Below, in pieces: positions 40,120 to 48,540 of a stretch of 64,000 bases of DNA. The translations under genes and the position numbers were made by a program. Position 1 is the first letter of the stretch. Every line of letters starts with the position of its first letter. This DNA comes from an uncultured Candidatus Thioglobus sp. (lineage in GTDB: Bacteria; Pseudomonadota; Gammaproteobacteria; PS1; Pseudothioglobaceae): contig FXLX01000001.1 in NCBI GenBank assembly GCA_900180385.1, forward strand, positions 62,001 to 126,000, in the 5' to 3' direction. Below the pieces are notes generated by a model that did not search any database, was not told the origin of the DNA, and worked only from the letters and a program-made list of their open reading frames with translations.

Positions 40120-40966
40120 TTTTTGAAAACTGGGTTTTACTGCTGGCTAAATAAGCATCAAATACCATGCAAATATTACGAATTAACAGCCTGCCTTTTT
40201 CCATCACTTTGATTGAATATTCGTCCAATTGCAAAAGCCCATCTTCGTGCATTTCGCCAAGTGCTGCCAACGAATCTGAAAAGTAATCATTAAAACGAAT
40301 GTCGAACTCATTTTCGACTTTGGCAAAATCCAACTCAAAATGACAAATTAAATCCATAATCACTGCACGTCTGATTTTGTCATCGCTGTTAATTAACTGG
40401 CCTTTGATCACTGGCAACTCTCCATCCTCAATGCGCTGATAATATTGCTCAATATTTTTCTCATTTTGAGAAAAACTATCGCCAACTTGGCCGATAGAGC
40501 TAAGCCCTAAACCAACAATATCACAATCTGCATGCGTTGCATAGCCTTGGAAATTACGATACAAATGCCCTTCTTTTTGAGCAACAGCCAAAGGATCTTC
40601 AGGCAAAGAAAAATGATTCGTGCCAATATAAACATAGCCCTGATCCAATAAAAAATCCATTGAATATTGAAAAATAGCCAGTTTTTCATCGGCACTTGGC
40701 AACTCTAAAACATCAATACGGCGTTGCGGCTTGAACAGCTCTGGCAAATGCGCATAATTAAACAATGAAATTCGATCAGGCCTTAGCTCGCCCACCAACT
40801 CTAGTGTTGTTTTAAACGACGTGACTGATCGCTTTTGTAAGCCATAAATCAAATCAATGCTAATAGACTTAAAGCCATAATTTCTAGCAAGATCAATAAC
40901 CGCTTTGGTTTGCTCAAAACTCTGAATGCGGTTGACTGCTTTTTGAACCACTTCATCAAAATCTTT
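40112..40966 (-). pseudogene. hemN: HemN (oxygen-independent coproporphyrinogen III oxidase), C-terminal fragment
   Basis: The frame matches HemN from about residue 170 to the end: 'VQKAVNRIQSFEQT', 'GFKSISIDLIYGLQKRS', 'DRISLFNYAHLPELFKPQRRI', 'YRNFQGYATHADCDIVGLG' and 'KGRLLIRNICMVFDAYL'. The radical-SAM CxxxCxxC cluster that precedes this region in HemN is missing. The frame stays open upstream only to a TAG at 40997, with non-HemN residues. The 5' piece lies at 42453-42574, so the gene was split by inserted DNA and about 125 codons have been lost. Confidence 0.88.
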
Positions 40967-41189
40967 TTCATTCAGAGCTTTTCTCCCAATTAGACACTAA
41001 AGACCCTTTAATACAGCTGGCCAATGTCATTAACTATAGAGCGATAAAAGAAGGCTCATGATTATTAGAATGAAAGAAAAAGAACTAATTAACCAGCCAA
41101 CTACCTTTAATTTCCTTGCTTCTGAAATATCATAATAATAGGACAAAGTATTCCGTTAATAAATTGTTATGTTCACATCAAGGAAATAA
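40967..41189. other. Start of inserted DNA in hemN; possible cassette edge
   Basis: No gene is visible. GTTATGT at 41166-41172 resembles the GTTRRRY side of an integron attC site with one mismatch and lies 18 bases before the next start codon, as expected at the front edge of a gene cassette. The rest of a preceding attC is not clear. Confidence 0.35.
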
Positions 41190-41399
41190 ATGAGAGGGTC
41201 TTTTAAAAACAAAATCATTGAAGTATGTAATAAGAAAATTGAAGCTAAAGGTTCAAATGTAGGATTGTCATTTTATGCATTTTTTGCAAATAAAAATGAT
41301 GACCCTGAGTTATTAATGGAAGTTGCAGAATGGTGGATATTAACAAATAAGTTAGACCACTTTGAAAAAGCAGTAAAAATTAAAAAAATGGTTGAGTAA
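41190..41399 (+). CDS. Hypothetical 69-residue protein in an integron-like cassette
   Basis: ATG with AAGGA ribosome site at 41180. The product is small, soluble and mainly helical (SFYAFFANKNDDPELLMEVAEWWI), ending in a basic KKMVE. No family recognised. The stop codon is 8 bases before the attC-like site at 41407, which is the arrangement of a gene cassette. AT-rich codon use differs from the hemN flanks. Confidence 0.6.
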   Translation: MRGSFKNKIIEVCNKKIEAKGSNVGLSFYAFFANKNDDPELLMEVAEWWILTNKLDHFEKAVKIKKMVE

Positions 41400-41406
41400 G
41401 TAAAAA

Positions 41407-41476
41407 ACATAACAAATACGAGGAGACCAATAATTCACCCTAGCGGGAAAATTATCGCTCACGACAAACGTTAGAC
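41407..41476 (+). repeat. Integron attC-like recombination site
   Basis: A 70-bp imperfect palindrome from ACATAAC to GTTAGAC (a match to GTTRRRY). The two halves pair: CCAATAATT side with AATTATCG side around an inner CCC-TAGC-GGG hairpin. It sits between the stop of one small gene and the ATG of the next (41491), as attC sites do. Its left half resembles the site at 42139. Confidence 0.65.
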
Positions 41477-41490
41477 ACCAAAGGTACTAA

Positions 41491-42144
41491 ATGGAATTTC
41501 AATTAGAAACACATCACCGAAACACTCCTAATGAAGATTTAATTGATGTCTCAAAAAAATTAGATAAGAAAAAAATTACTATTGATGATTATAATGAAAA
41601 TGGTAATTTTCACAGTACAACATTAACACGACGATTTGGTTCATGGTTTAAAGTTTTAAAAAAAGCAGGACTTGAAAGAACAAGAAATTTAAATATAACA
41701 AATGAAGAATTATTTAAAAATTTAGTTGATGTATGGGCAAGCTTAGGCAAGCAACCAAAATATAATGATATGACAAAAGAAGTGTCAAAGTATTCAGCTG
41801 GAACATATGAAAAAAGATTTGGTAGTTGGAGAAAATCATTAGAAGCTTTCGTTAAATGGGTGAATGAAGGCACTTTACCAAAATTGCCAGACTCAAAACC
41901 TAAAAAAAGTTCAAAGAGAACATCAAGAACTATTAATTGGCGTTTAAGAGCAAAGGTTCTTATGAAAGATGGTGCTAAATGTAAACTTTGTGGTGCAACA
42001 CCACAGGATGGTAATACAAAATTACATGTAGACCATATTAGCCCTTGGGCTAAAGGTGGTGAAACGGTATTTGAAAACCTACAAATACTTTGTGAGAGAT
42101 GTAATATTGGGAAAAGCGATGTTGACCCGAGTAATGTTGTCTAA
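41491..42144 (+). CDS. HNH endonuclease with two homing-endonuclease-associated repeats
   Basis: A 217-residue nuclease. Residues about 13-55 and 65-115 are two copies of an HNH-associated repeat, each ending in RFGSW (TLTRRFGSWFKVLKKAG; TYEKRFGSWRKSLEAF). A C-terminal HNH domain has CKLC and CERC zinc ligands, 'HVDHISPWAKGG' (D-H) and 'NLQILCERCN'. Such proteins are stand-alone or mobile nucleases. It starts 14 bases after an attC-like end and its TAA stop lies inside the next one, so it is a cassette gene. Confidence 0.85.
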   Translation: MEFQLETHHRNTPNEDLIDVSKKLDKKKITIDDYNENGNFHSTTLTRRFGSWFKVLKKAGLERTRNLNITNEELFKNLVDVWASLGKQPKYNDMTKEVSKYSAGTYEKRFGSWRKSLEAFVKWVNEGTLPKLPDSKPKKSSKRTSRTINWRLRAKVLMKDGAKCKLCGATPQDGNTKLHVDHISPWAKGGETVFENLQILCERCNIGKSDVDPSNVV

Positions 42145-42204
42145 CAAAAACGTGGAACGCAATAATTTACCAGTAGTACTTAATTAAAATTTAATAAGGT
42201 ACAA
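42139..42204 (+). repeat. Truncated attC-like site
   Basis: GTCTAAC fits RYYYAAC exactly and the following AAAAACGTGGAACGCAATAA mirrors the left half of the site at 41407. The right half (GTTRRRY side) is not found before the IS5-type end begins at 42205, so the site was probably cut by the insertion. Confidence 0.55.
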
Positions 42205-42452
42205 TGAGACCTTTGCATAAATCAACCAAAACCACGCCAGTCTAGTAAAATAACAACCACCTAATCTACAATAAAAAATACCTAAAATGTCTTGGAAACA
42301 AACAACTCAACATTCATTCGCAGACTCTCTTGTTGTAGAGCATAAATCTCTATCAGAGTTTGATGATGTGCATAACATCATCAATTAGGCAGAGATAAAG
42401 CAAACCTTATCAAATCTTTATTCATCTGTGCGAGGTGCGCCCAGCTATACCC
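42205..42452 (+). mobile_element. IS5-type insertion sequence remnant
   Basis: Begins with the end GAGACCTTTGCATA (42205-42218), followed at 42287 by a transposase start reading SWKQTTQHSFADSLVVEHK. The frame meets TAG where TGG (Trp) is expected, then continues AEIKQTLSNLYSSVRGAPSY and breaks off into hemN DNA near 42450. This is the N-terminus of an IS5-family transposase; the catalytic domain is gone. The matching opposite end is at 27139-27152. Confidence 0.82.
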
Positions 42453-42574
42453 GCCACTTGGGATTGATAATCTACCTGAGTAAAGGTTGAAAAATTATTC
42501 GCCGTCGGATAAGAGGTGTACCTTGGTCCTGAACGGTCGTATTTTTTAATTAAGGCTAAATCAAATAAACTCAT
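42453..42574 (-). pseudogene. hemN: HemN, N-terminal fragment
   Basis: ATG at 42574 opens SLFDLALIKKYDRSGPRYTS and 'YPTANNF', which is the conserved HemN N-terminus. About 40 residues on, the sequence changes into the transposase remnant. The start faces away from the Crp/Fnr gene, with an FNR-type box between them, as expected for hemN control. With the fragment at 40112 it shows the gene was once whole. Confidence 0.85.
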
Positions 42575-42703
42575 ATCGATCATTATACTTACAAAAAATT
42601 CCCGTACGGGCACAAGGATTGGAAGATAGGGTAGAAATCAACTTTGTCAGCCCCCCAGGGGGAAGAAATTCATTATAACCATTAGCTAACATTTACTCTT
42701 GAC

Positions 42704-42717
42704 TTGACCTAGATCAA
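42704..42717. promoter_or_regulatory. FNR-type box between hemN and the Crp/Fnr gene
   Basis: TTGACCTAGATCAA differs from TTGATNNNNATCAA at one base. A GATAAA at 42738-42743, 30 bp away centre to centre, could be the -10 of the Crp/Fnr gene, giving autoregulation; a TATAAT facing hemN is 36 bp away on the other side. Confidence 0.6.
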
Positions 42718-42776
42718 AACTTGTAACAAAAAAGATTGATAAAGATAAATAGCTAACTACTGATACAATAGTCAGC

Positions 42777-43502
42777 ATGCTACCAAATAATAAAAATCTG
42801 TCTCGTTACCATAGCTATTTACTAAAACTACCTATCTTTCAAGGTCTAAACGAAGGGCAGCTTAAGGCTTTATTTGGCACCATGCAAGTCAAACAGCACT
42901 ATAAAGGCGAAATGGTTACTTTTAATGCTGCAAAGCACTCAAAGCTCTATATTAATTTTGACGGTTTATTCAAACTCACCAAAATTAATGAATGCGGTGA
43001 TGAAATTGTCCTAAGAATTGTGGATAAAAAATCTATTGTTTCACCGATGCATTTTTCAAAATTCTATAATATTACAGCTGATTTTATCAGAAATACTACG
43101 CTGTTTTATTTTCCAGAAGAGGCCATTAAAAAAATGATGAAAGACAACCATCAATTTTCACTCAATATCATACAATATTTATCCGAAAATGCTCAAGCTC
43201 TAATGCTTAGTGTCGAGGTATTACAACTTAAAGCTGCCAAAGAAAAAGTTGGCTGGTATTTGGTACACGCAAAAATCAACAACTCTTTTAAGCTACCTTA
43301 TCCAAAATCACTCATTGCCGCTTATTTAGGTATGAAACCCGAGTCTTTTTCAAGAGCGTTGAACGCACTTAAAAAAGATGGCATTACGCTTGAGAATAAA
43401 AAGATCTTGCTTGATAATGGTGATGAGTTATGTGGCTATTGTGACCCTGTGACTGGCGCAGATTGCCCCTCTTTCAAAACTGATCGCTGCCTACACGACT
43501 AA
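42777..43502 (+). CDS. Crp/Fnr-family regulator with a C-terminal four-cysteine tail
   Basis: A 241-residue regulator: cyclic-nucleotide-like sensor domain (about 15-140), long dimer helix, and a winged HTH with recognition helix PESFSRALNAL, whose E-x-x-S-R spacing is that used to read TTGAT half sites. It lacks the N-terminal cysteine cluster of E. coli FNR. Instead the tail has four Cys (219, 222, 230, 238: C-x2-C-x7-C-x7-C), possibly an iron-sulfur or zinc site. FNR-type boxes lie in front of it and at ccoN, so oxygen control of respiration is likely. Confidence 0.85.
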   Translation: MLPNNKNLSRYHSYLLKLPIFQGLNEGQLKALFGTMQVKQHYKGEMVTFNAAKHSKLYINFDGLFKLTKINECGDEIVLRIVDKKSIVSPMHFSKFYNITADFIRNTTLFYFPEEAIKKMMKDNHQFSLNIIQYLSENAQALMLSVEVLQLKAAKEKVGWYLVHAKINNSFKLPYPKSLIAAYLGMKPESFSRALNALKKDGITLENKKILLDNGDELCGYCDPVTGADCPSFKTDRCLHD

Positions 43503-43818
43503 TTTAGCTATCTAAAAATTTCGAAAATAATGCTTTAAGGCAGTTTTGCGTATAACATTGGCAAAGTTTTGGTGGCTTTACAGCCTAAGCAGGAGTAATT
43601 TCAATTGCCAGTCTGTTACTATCAGACTGGCGATAAAGCTTATCTTTAGTTTTTTGTATCTGTAGGTATGTGAGCCATTAACCTTTGATTAGGTTATAAA
43701 ATTTCTACTCACAATTCTACTCACTTTTATGATGAGATTGTGTGAAACACAGTTTTGACAATAATCCCTTTGTTCATATATTCTATGAGTCTTTATGGGA
43801 TGTAGTGAAAACGAGAGA
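43503..43818. other. Spacer between the Crp/Fnr gene and tRNA-Thr
   Basis: No gene. A hairpin GCCAGTCTG / CAGACTGGC (43607-43615, 43623-43631) lacks a T run. TTCTACTCAC occurs twice in tandem near 43705-43730. These could be remnants of a mobile element near a tRNA 3' end, but nothing decisive remains. Confidence 0.35.
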
Positions 43819-43894
43819 TGGTGCCGAAGACCGGACTCGAACTGGTGACCTACTGATTACAAATCAGTTGCACTACCAACTGTGCTACTTCGGC
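43819..43894 (-). tRNA. tRNA-Thr (TGT)
   Basis: A 76-nt cloverleaf read leftward: acceptor GCCGAAG/CTTCGGC, D-arm GCACAGTTGGTAGTGC, anticodon stem CTGAT/ATCAG around TTGTA with anticodon TGT, T-loop GTTCGAGTC, encoded CCA. Confidence 0.95.
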
Positions 43895-43970
43895 AATAGC
43901 GCAAATTATACCAAACAATGATTGGCATTATTCAATAATAATTACTGATTTTATGGCTTTTTATTGGACG

Positions 43971-44000
43971 AAAAAAAATGCCTCAATAAAGAGGCATTTT
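43971..44000 (-). terminator. Terminator of the ccoNOQP operon
   Basis: Read leftward, AAAATGCCTC / GAGGCATTTT gives a 10-bp stem with a 6-nt loop followed by T8. It starts 17 bases after the ccoP stop. Confidence 0.9.
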
Positions 44001-44016
44001 CATAACACTTTAAACT

Positions 44017-45186
44017 TTAAAAACTTGGGCTTGCGCTCGCAGCTATTGAAGCTTGTCTCAATGCATTAACTGCTTGAGTGTTTGCTGCTGTCGCTAATGC
44101 GACATCTTTTAACTTCTTAGCATTTTTGATCATCTTGGCTGTGTCTCTCCAAGCAGCCTTTTGATCAAGACTCTTTTTATAGTTAGCTTCTGCTGTAGCA
44201 ATCACATCGGCGAATGAATCACTTTTTGCAACAACTGGTGTGTATTTAAGATCCTTTGAAGCAGCTGCTGCCTTCTTAGGAGCCAGTCCAACTGGAACAC
44301 CACCACCTAGTTGATGAACATAAACCACAAGCTTCTTAAGCTGTACTGCATCAATAACGCTTGAATGACCAAATGCAGGCATAACCGCATCCTGTGTTAA
44401 AGGATCTATCGGGTTATTCACACCATGAAGAATTGTGCGAACCACTGAAGCGTGTTGATCTTCTGCTTTAAAGCGATAGATACTATCACTTAAGTTAGCA
44501 GAGCCAAGCATTTGATTGCCCTTCATTGTAGGACCATGACAACCAATACAGCCTTTGGTTAGGTATAGTACCTTGTCTGCAGGATTAGGATTGCCTTGAG
44601 TACCTTTGCCTGTTTCAATTAAGAATGTTGCAAGTGTCGCTGCCTCTTCATCAGTAATACCAAGCATACGAGCCGGCATGTTACCTTTACGACCGTTTTT
44701 AATCGTTTGCTCAATCTTAGCTAAAGAACCACCAAACAGCCAATCATCGTCAGCTAATACTGGGAAGCCGACATTACCCTGGCCAGCAGCGCCATGACAT
44801 GCAGCACAGTTATCAGCAAATAATGTTCTAGCTGTTTTGATTGAATAAGTTCTAAGCTCGTCATCACGAACAATATCTTCTAGTGAGTTATCGGCGATTG
44901 CTTGCTCAGTCGCAGCAAACCTCTTCTCACGGTAAGCTTTAAGCTCAGCAACACTTTCATCCATTTCGGTAATCTGAGTCCAGCCAGCCGCACCTTTATA
45001 GTGATCACCAAACCAGGGAATACTTGGGTAGTAGAATGAATAAATAACAATCGCCACAACACCAACCATCATTGCTTGCATGTACCATCTTGGCGGACGG
45101 TTGTTTAGCTCCCTTACATCTTGCTCATCATCCCAAAAGTGACCCGTATTATTTTCACCCGGGTATGGATTTTTATGTTCGCTCAT
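44017..45186 (-). CDS. ccoP: cbb3-type cytochrome c oxidase subunit III (CcoP)
   Basis: Di-haem c subunit that feeds electrons to CcoN. One membrane segment (about 35-55, MQAMMVGVVAIVIYSFYY) and two CxxCH sites (CAACH, CIGCH) with axial Met candidates (GNMPAR; AVMPAFGH). At 389 residues it is about 80-90 longer than usual: after 'YVHQLGGG' comes an Ala/Lys-rich helical tail to the end. It closes the ccoNOQP operon. Confidence 0.93.
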   Translation of the reverse strand: MSEHKNPYPGENNTGHFWDDEQDVRELNNRPPRWYMQAMMVGVVAIVIYSFYYPSIPWFGDHYKGAAGWTQITEMDESVAELKAYREKRFAATEQAIADNSLEDIVRDDELRTYSIKTARTLFADNCAACHGAAGQGNVGFPVLADDDWLFGGSLAKIEQTIKNGRKGNMPARMLGITDEEAATLATFLIETGKGTQGNPNPADKVLYLTKGCIGCHGPTMKGNQMLGSANLSDSIYRFKAEDQHASVVRTILHGVNNPIDPLTQDAVMPAFGHSSVIDAVQLKKLVVYVHQLGGGVPVGLAPKKAAAASKDLKYTPVVAKSDSFADVIATAEANYKKSLDQKAAWRDTAKMIKNAKKLKDVALATAANTQAVNALRQASIAASASPSF

Positions 45187-45198
45187 TATCTTCTCCTC

Positions 45199-45345
45199 TT
45201 AACGTTCGTCGTCATCGTTGACGAAATTTCGTAAGTCTTCAAATTGCTGCTTATTTTTAGGCCTATAGGCATAAAAATAAGCGCCAGCCAATAAAACAAA
45301 TATGACCACTGCAGTAACTGCACCAATTTTATCAATTAAAGTCAT
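45199..45345 (-). CDS. ccoQ: cbb3-type oxidase small subunit CcoQ
   Basis: A 48-residue protein starting at ATG 45345, whose first base is shared with the ccoO stop (TAATG). One membrane helix (IGAVTAVVIFVLLAGAYFY) followed by 'AYRPKNKQQFEDLRNF' and an acidic tail, which is the CcoQ pattern. It sits between ccoO and ccoP and helps stabilise the complex. Confidence 0.92.
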   Translation of the reverse strand: MTLIDKIGAVTAVVIFVLLAGAYFYAYRPKNKQQFEDLRNFVNDDDER

Positions 45346-46097
45346 TATTCGCGGTATGTAACACCGTTTTCAAATTTAATCATGTTGCCTAATGATTGCA
45401 AGTACGCAACCATTGCATCCATTTCAGTTTTACCTGTAACCGCTTCAGCAGCACCTGCAATATCTGCATCTGTATATGGCACACCAACTTTTCTTAAGCC
45501 GCTCATGTGTGTGGCAATCTCATCACCATCAACCATTGCTTTATCTAAGAATTTGTACTTAGGCATGACTGATTCTGGCACTAACGCTTGCGGATGACGC
45601 AAATGAAGAATATGCCATTCATCTGAATACTTACCGCCAACGCGCGCTAGATCAGGGCCTGTTCTTTTAGAACCCCACTGGAATGGATGATCGTATTTAG
45701 ACTCTACTGCTAGAGAGAAGTGACCATAACGCTCATTCTCATCTCTAAATGGACGAATCATTTGTGAGTGACATAAGTAACAACCTTCACGTTGATAGAT
45801 ATCACGACCCGCTACCTCTAAAGGCGTATTAGGACGAACACCATCACCCGGCTTCCAATCAGATAGTGATTGACCTTCGCTGCGCTGCCATAAAAGACTT
45901 TGTGTTGTGCCATCTGCCAAGACTACTTCATCCTTAACTGCTTCAGGATTGGTAAATAAAGGTACAATCTGAACAATACCTGCTAATGACACTGACAGCG
46001 CCATGAACAAGTACATGCCGAAAATATTCTTTTCGAGCTTAGTCTGTAAGCTTTCTCTTGTGCCCCCTTGAGGGGTGTTTCCGTTTTGATTTGACAT
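45345..46097 (-). CDS. ccoO: cbb3-type cytochrome c oxidase subunit II (CcoO)
   Basis: Mono-haem c subunit. The 250-residue protein has an N-terminal membrane helix (about 26-47), '[20 protein letters not shown]' with the CxxCH haem site, '[20 protein letters not shown]' and a distal Met in 'ESVMPKY' as likely ligand. It follows ccoN by 13 bases and shares a base with ccoQ. Confidence 0.96.
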   Translation of the reverse strand: MSNQNGNTPQGGTRESLQTKLEKNIFGMYLFMALSVSLAGIVQIVPLFTNPEAVKDEVVLADGTTQSLLWQRSEGQSLSDWKPGDGVRPNTPLEVAGRDIYQREGCYLCHSQMIRPFRDENERYGHFSLAVESKYDHPFQWGSKRTGPDLARVGGKYSDEWHILHLRHPQALVPESVMPKYKFLDKAMVDGDEIATHMSGLRKVGVPYTDADIAGAAEAVTGKTEMDAMVAYLQSLGNMIKFENGVTYRE

Positions 46098-46110
46098 TAT
46101 CTATCTCCTC

Positions 46111-47529
46111 CTATGCGTTAGCTGTTTGTACAGAATCCGGCTTGCGAATCGTACTAACAATATTGATTAACATAACAATCGCACCAATAAAGATCAGTAC
46201 ACCGCCTGCCGCTCTCATGACGTAGTATGGGTGCATTGCAGATACTGATTCTGCGAACGAGTATGCTAATGTGCCGTACTCATCGTATGCTCTCCACATC
46301 AAGCCTTGCATGATGCCTGATACCCACATAGAAACGATATACATCACTGTACCAACAGTATGGATCCAGAAATGCGTCGCCAATAGTTTCTGACTTAACT
46401 TAACATTGTAAATTTTTTCGATCATGTGGTACATGGCACCTGCTGCAACCATAATGTTCCAGCCTAAAGTACCCGAGTGTACGTGACCAATAGTCCAGTC
46501 AGTGTAATGCGACAATGCATTTACGTTTTTCGCTGCCATTACCGGGCCTTCAAAGGTAGACATTGCGTAGAACGCTAATGACATGATTAAGAAACGTAGA
46601 ATGTAGTCCTCACGTAAACGGTCCCAAGCGCCTGATAACGTTAAGATTCCGTTTAGTGCGCCACCCCATGATGGAATGATCATTGCAAGAGAAATCGTTG
46701 CACCTAATGAACCGGCCCAATCTGGTAAGGCTGTGTACTGTAGGTGGTGAGCACCTAACCATACGTAACCGAACATTAATGCCCAGAAATGAATAACTGA
46801 TAAACGGTATGAATAAACAGGGCGCTGTGCTTGCTTCGGTACGAAGTAGTACATAATTCCCAAGAAACCCGCTGTCAAGAAGAAGCCAACCGCGTTATGA
46901 CCCCACCACCACTGAATCATTGCATCTTGCACGCCAGAGAAAACAGAGTAAGACTTAAACCAATCTACTGGAATAGATAGGTTGTTAACTACATGTAAGT
47001 AGGTAACCATAACCATCATACCCATGAAGAACCAGTTAGCCACATAAACGTGTGGCACTTTGTTTCTATCACGAATGTGAATAGTCATAATAAAGTTGTA
47101 TAAGTATGAAGCCCATGACAAAGTGATCAAAATATCGATCGGCCATTCAAGCTCTGCATACTCTTTAGACTGTGTTAAGCCCAAAGGTAGCGTTACTACA
47201 GCAAGTACAATAACTAAATTCCAAGACCAGAACGTAAACCAAGCCATCTTGTTTGACCACAAGCGGGTTTGGTTGGTTCTTTGCACAATATAAAATGCCG
47301 CTGCCATTAATACTGACCCGCCAAATGCAAAAATAGCGGCATTTGTATGCAATGGACGCAAGCGGCCAAATTGGAAATATGGAAGGTCGGTGCCTAGGTC
47401 GTTTAAATATGGGAACGCTAGCTCGGAAGCGATGTATACACCTAATAGTGTAGCCACAACCAAGTAAACGGACGACATAATCGTAAACCACTTTACGACG
47501 CCTAAATCATACTTTTGAGTTAAATTCAT
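46111..47529 (-). CDS. ccoN: cbb3-type cytochrome c oxidase subunit I (CcoN)
   Basis: Catalytic subunit reducing oxygen at a haem b3-CuB centre with high oxygen affinity. The 472 residues form about twelve membrane helices; haem/copper His are seen in '[13 protein letters not shown]', '[15 protein letters not shown]', '[13 protein letters not shown]' and '[18 protein letters not shown]'. An FNR-type box lies 122 bp upstream with a -10 at class II spacing, so it should be induced at low oxygen. Confidence 0.97.
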   Translation of the reverse strand: MNLTQKYDLGVVKWFTIMSSVYLVVATLLGVYIASELAFPYLNDLGTDLPYFQFGRLRPLHTNAAIFAFGGSVLMAAAFYIVQRTNQTRLWSNKMAWFTFWSWNLVIVLAVVTLPLGLTQSKEYAELEWPIDILITLSWASYLYNFIMTIHIRDRNKVPHVYVANWFFMGMMVMVTYLHVVNNLSIPVDWFKSYSVFSGVQDAMIQWWWGHNAVGFFLTAGFLGIMYYFVPKQAQRPVYSYRLSVIHFWALMFGYVWLGAHHLQYTALPDWAGSLGATISLAMIIPSWGGALNGILTLSGAWDRLREDYILRFLIMSLAFYAMSTFEGPVMAAKNVNALSHYTDWTIGHVHSGTLGWNIMVAAGAMYHMIEKIYNVKLSQKLLATHFWIHTVGTVMYIVSMWVSGIMQGLMWRAYDEYGTLAYSFAESVSAMHPYYVMRAAGGVLIFIGAIVMLINIVSTIRKPDSVQTANA

Positions 47530-47616
47530 GAATAGTCCTCTTTGTTTTTCTGTTTGGTTAATAACCTTATATTGAACGTGCCAATAAAGATAACGTGCAA
47601 TTCTACACTAGGAGTT

Positions 47617-47658
47617 ATGATACCGTCAACTACATTTAGGTTTCTTGATATAAATCAA
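47617..47658 (-). promoter_or_regulatory. FNR-type promoter of ccoNOQP
   Basis: TTGATATAAATCAA (47645-47658) is a perfect FNR-type palindrome. Reading toward ccoN, TATCAT at 47622-47617 is centred 32 bp away, the class II activation spacing. The transcript would start near 47610, with an 80-base leader. Confidence 0.8.
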
Positions 47659-47688
47659 TTTATTTGGTTTTTTTGATCCAGGTAAAGC

Positions 47689-48462
47689 TTATAGTCGAAC
47701 TTCGATGCCTTTTTCCTGCATTGCAAGTTTGGCCTGTTCTACGGTATATTCACCAAAATGAAAAATACTGGCCGCTAATACTGCGTCTGCGCCGCCTTCA
47801 AGTATGCCTTCAGATAAGTGCTCTAAATTTCCAACGCCACCTGAAGCAATCACTGGAACCCCTACTGCATCAGTAACTGCTCGAGTTAATTCAAGGTCAA
47901 AACCGGTTTTAACACCATCACAATCCATTGATGTAAGCAATACTTCACCTGCGCCATGACTACCTTCGGTCATTTTAACTACCCACTCAACTACATCAAT
48001 GCCTGTTGGCTTGCGCCCGCCATGGGTAAATATTTCCCATTTATTGGGTTCGCTTGATACTTTTTTTGCATCAATGGCAATCACAATACATTGCGAGCCA
48101 AACTGCTCACTAAGCTCATTAATTAGCTCGGGGTTAAAAATAGCTGCCGAATTTACCGCAACTTTGTCAGCACCAGCATTAAGCATAACACGAACATCTT
48201 CAGCTTTGCGAATTCCGCCGCCCACTGTTAACGGAATAAATACCTGCTCTGCAATCTGTTCAACCATGTGCACAGTGGTATCTCGACCTTCGTGGGAAGC
48301 GGTAATATCTAAAAATGTGATTTCATCCGCACCTTGCTCATCATAGCCTTTAGCTACTTCAACTGGATCACCTGCATCTTTAATATCAACAAACTGCACA
48401 CCCTTAACCACTCGGCCATCACGCACATCCAAACAGGGAATAATTCTTTTTGCTAAAGTCAT
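47689..48462 (-). CDS. hisF: Imidazole glycerol phosphate synthase subunit HisF
   Basis: Cyclase subunit of the HisFH complex in histidine and AICAR synthesis. I use the ATG at 48462 (257 residues): [20 protein letters not shown] is the family start; the longer frame adds unrelated residues. Asp11 and Asp130-type catalytic residues are in CLDVRDG and '[15 protein letters not shown]'; also 'LTVGGGIR' and 'VIASGGVG'. It is alone here, divergent from uppS, with other his genes elsewhere. Confidence 0.96.
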   Translation of the reverse strand: MTLAKRIIPCLDVRDGRVVKGVQFVDIKDAGDPVEVAKGYDEQGADEITFLDITASHEGRDTTVHMVEQIAEQVFIPLTVGGGIRKAEDVRVMLNAGADKVAVNSAAIFNPELINELSEQFGSQCIVIAIDAKKVSSEPNKWEIFTHGGRKPTGIDVVEWVVKMTEGSHGAGEVLLTSMDCDGVKTGFDLELTRAVTDAVGVPVIASGGVGNLEHLSEGILEGGADAVLAASIFHFGEYTVEQAKLAMQEKGIEVRL

Positions 48463-48540
48463 GGGGTGAATTTTACCTTTAAAAAAGTCTTGGCGTTTGT
48501 TATGTGGCCATATATGATGGGTTGGGTATAATCTTGGCCT

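Noticed and set aside
43607..43631. Rho-independent terminator after the Crp/Fnr gene
   Set aside because: The stem is good (9 bp) but no T run follows on either strand, so I list it only as a hairpin in the spacer.
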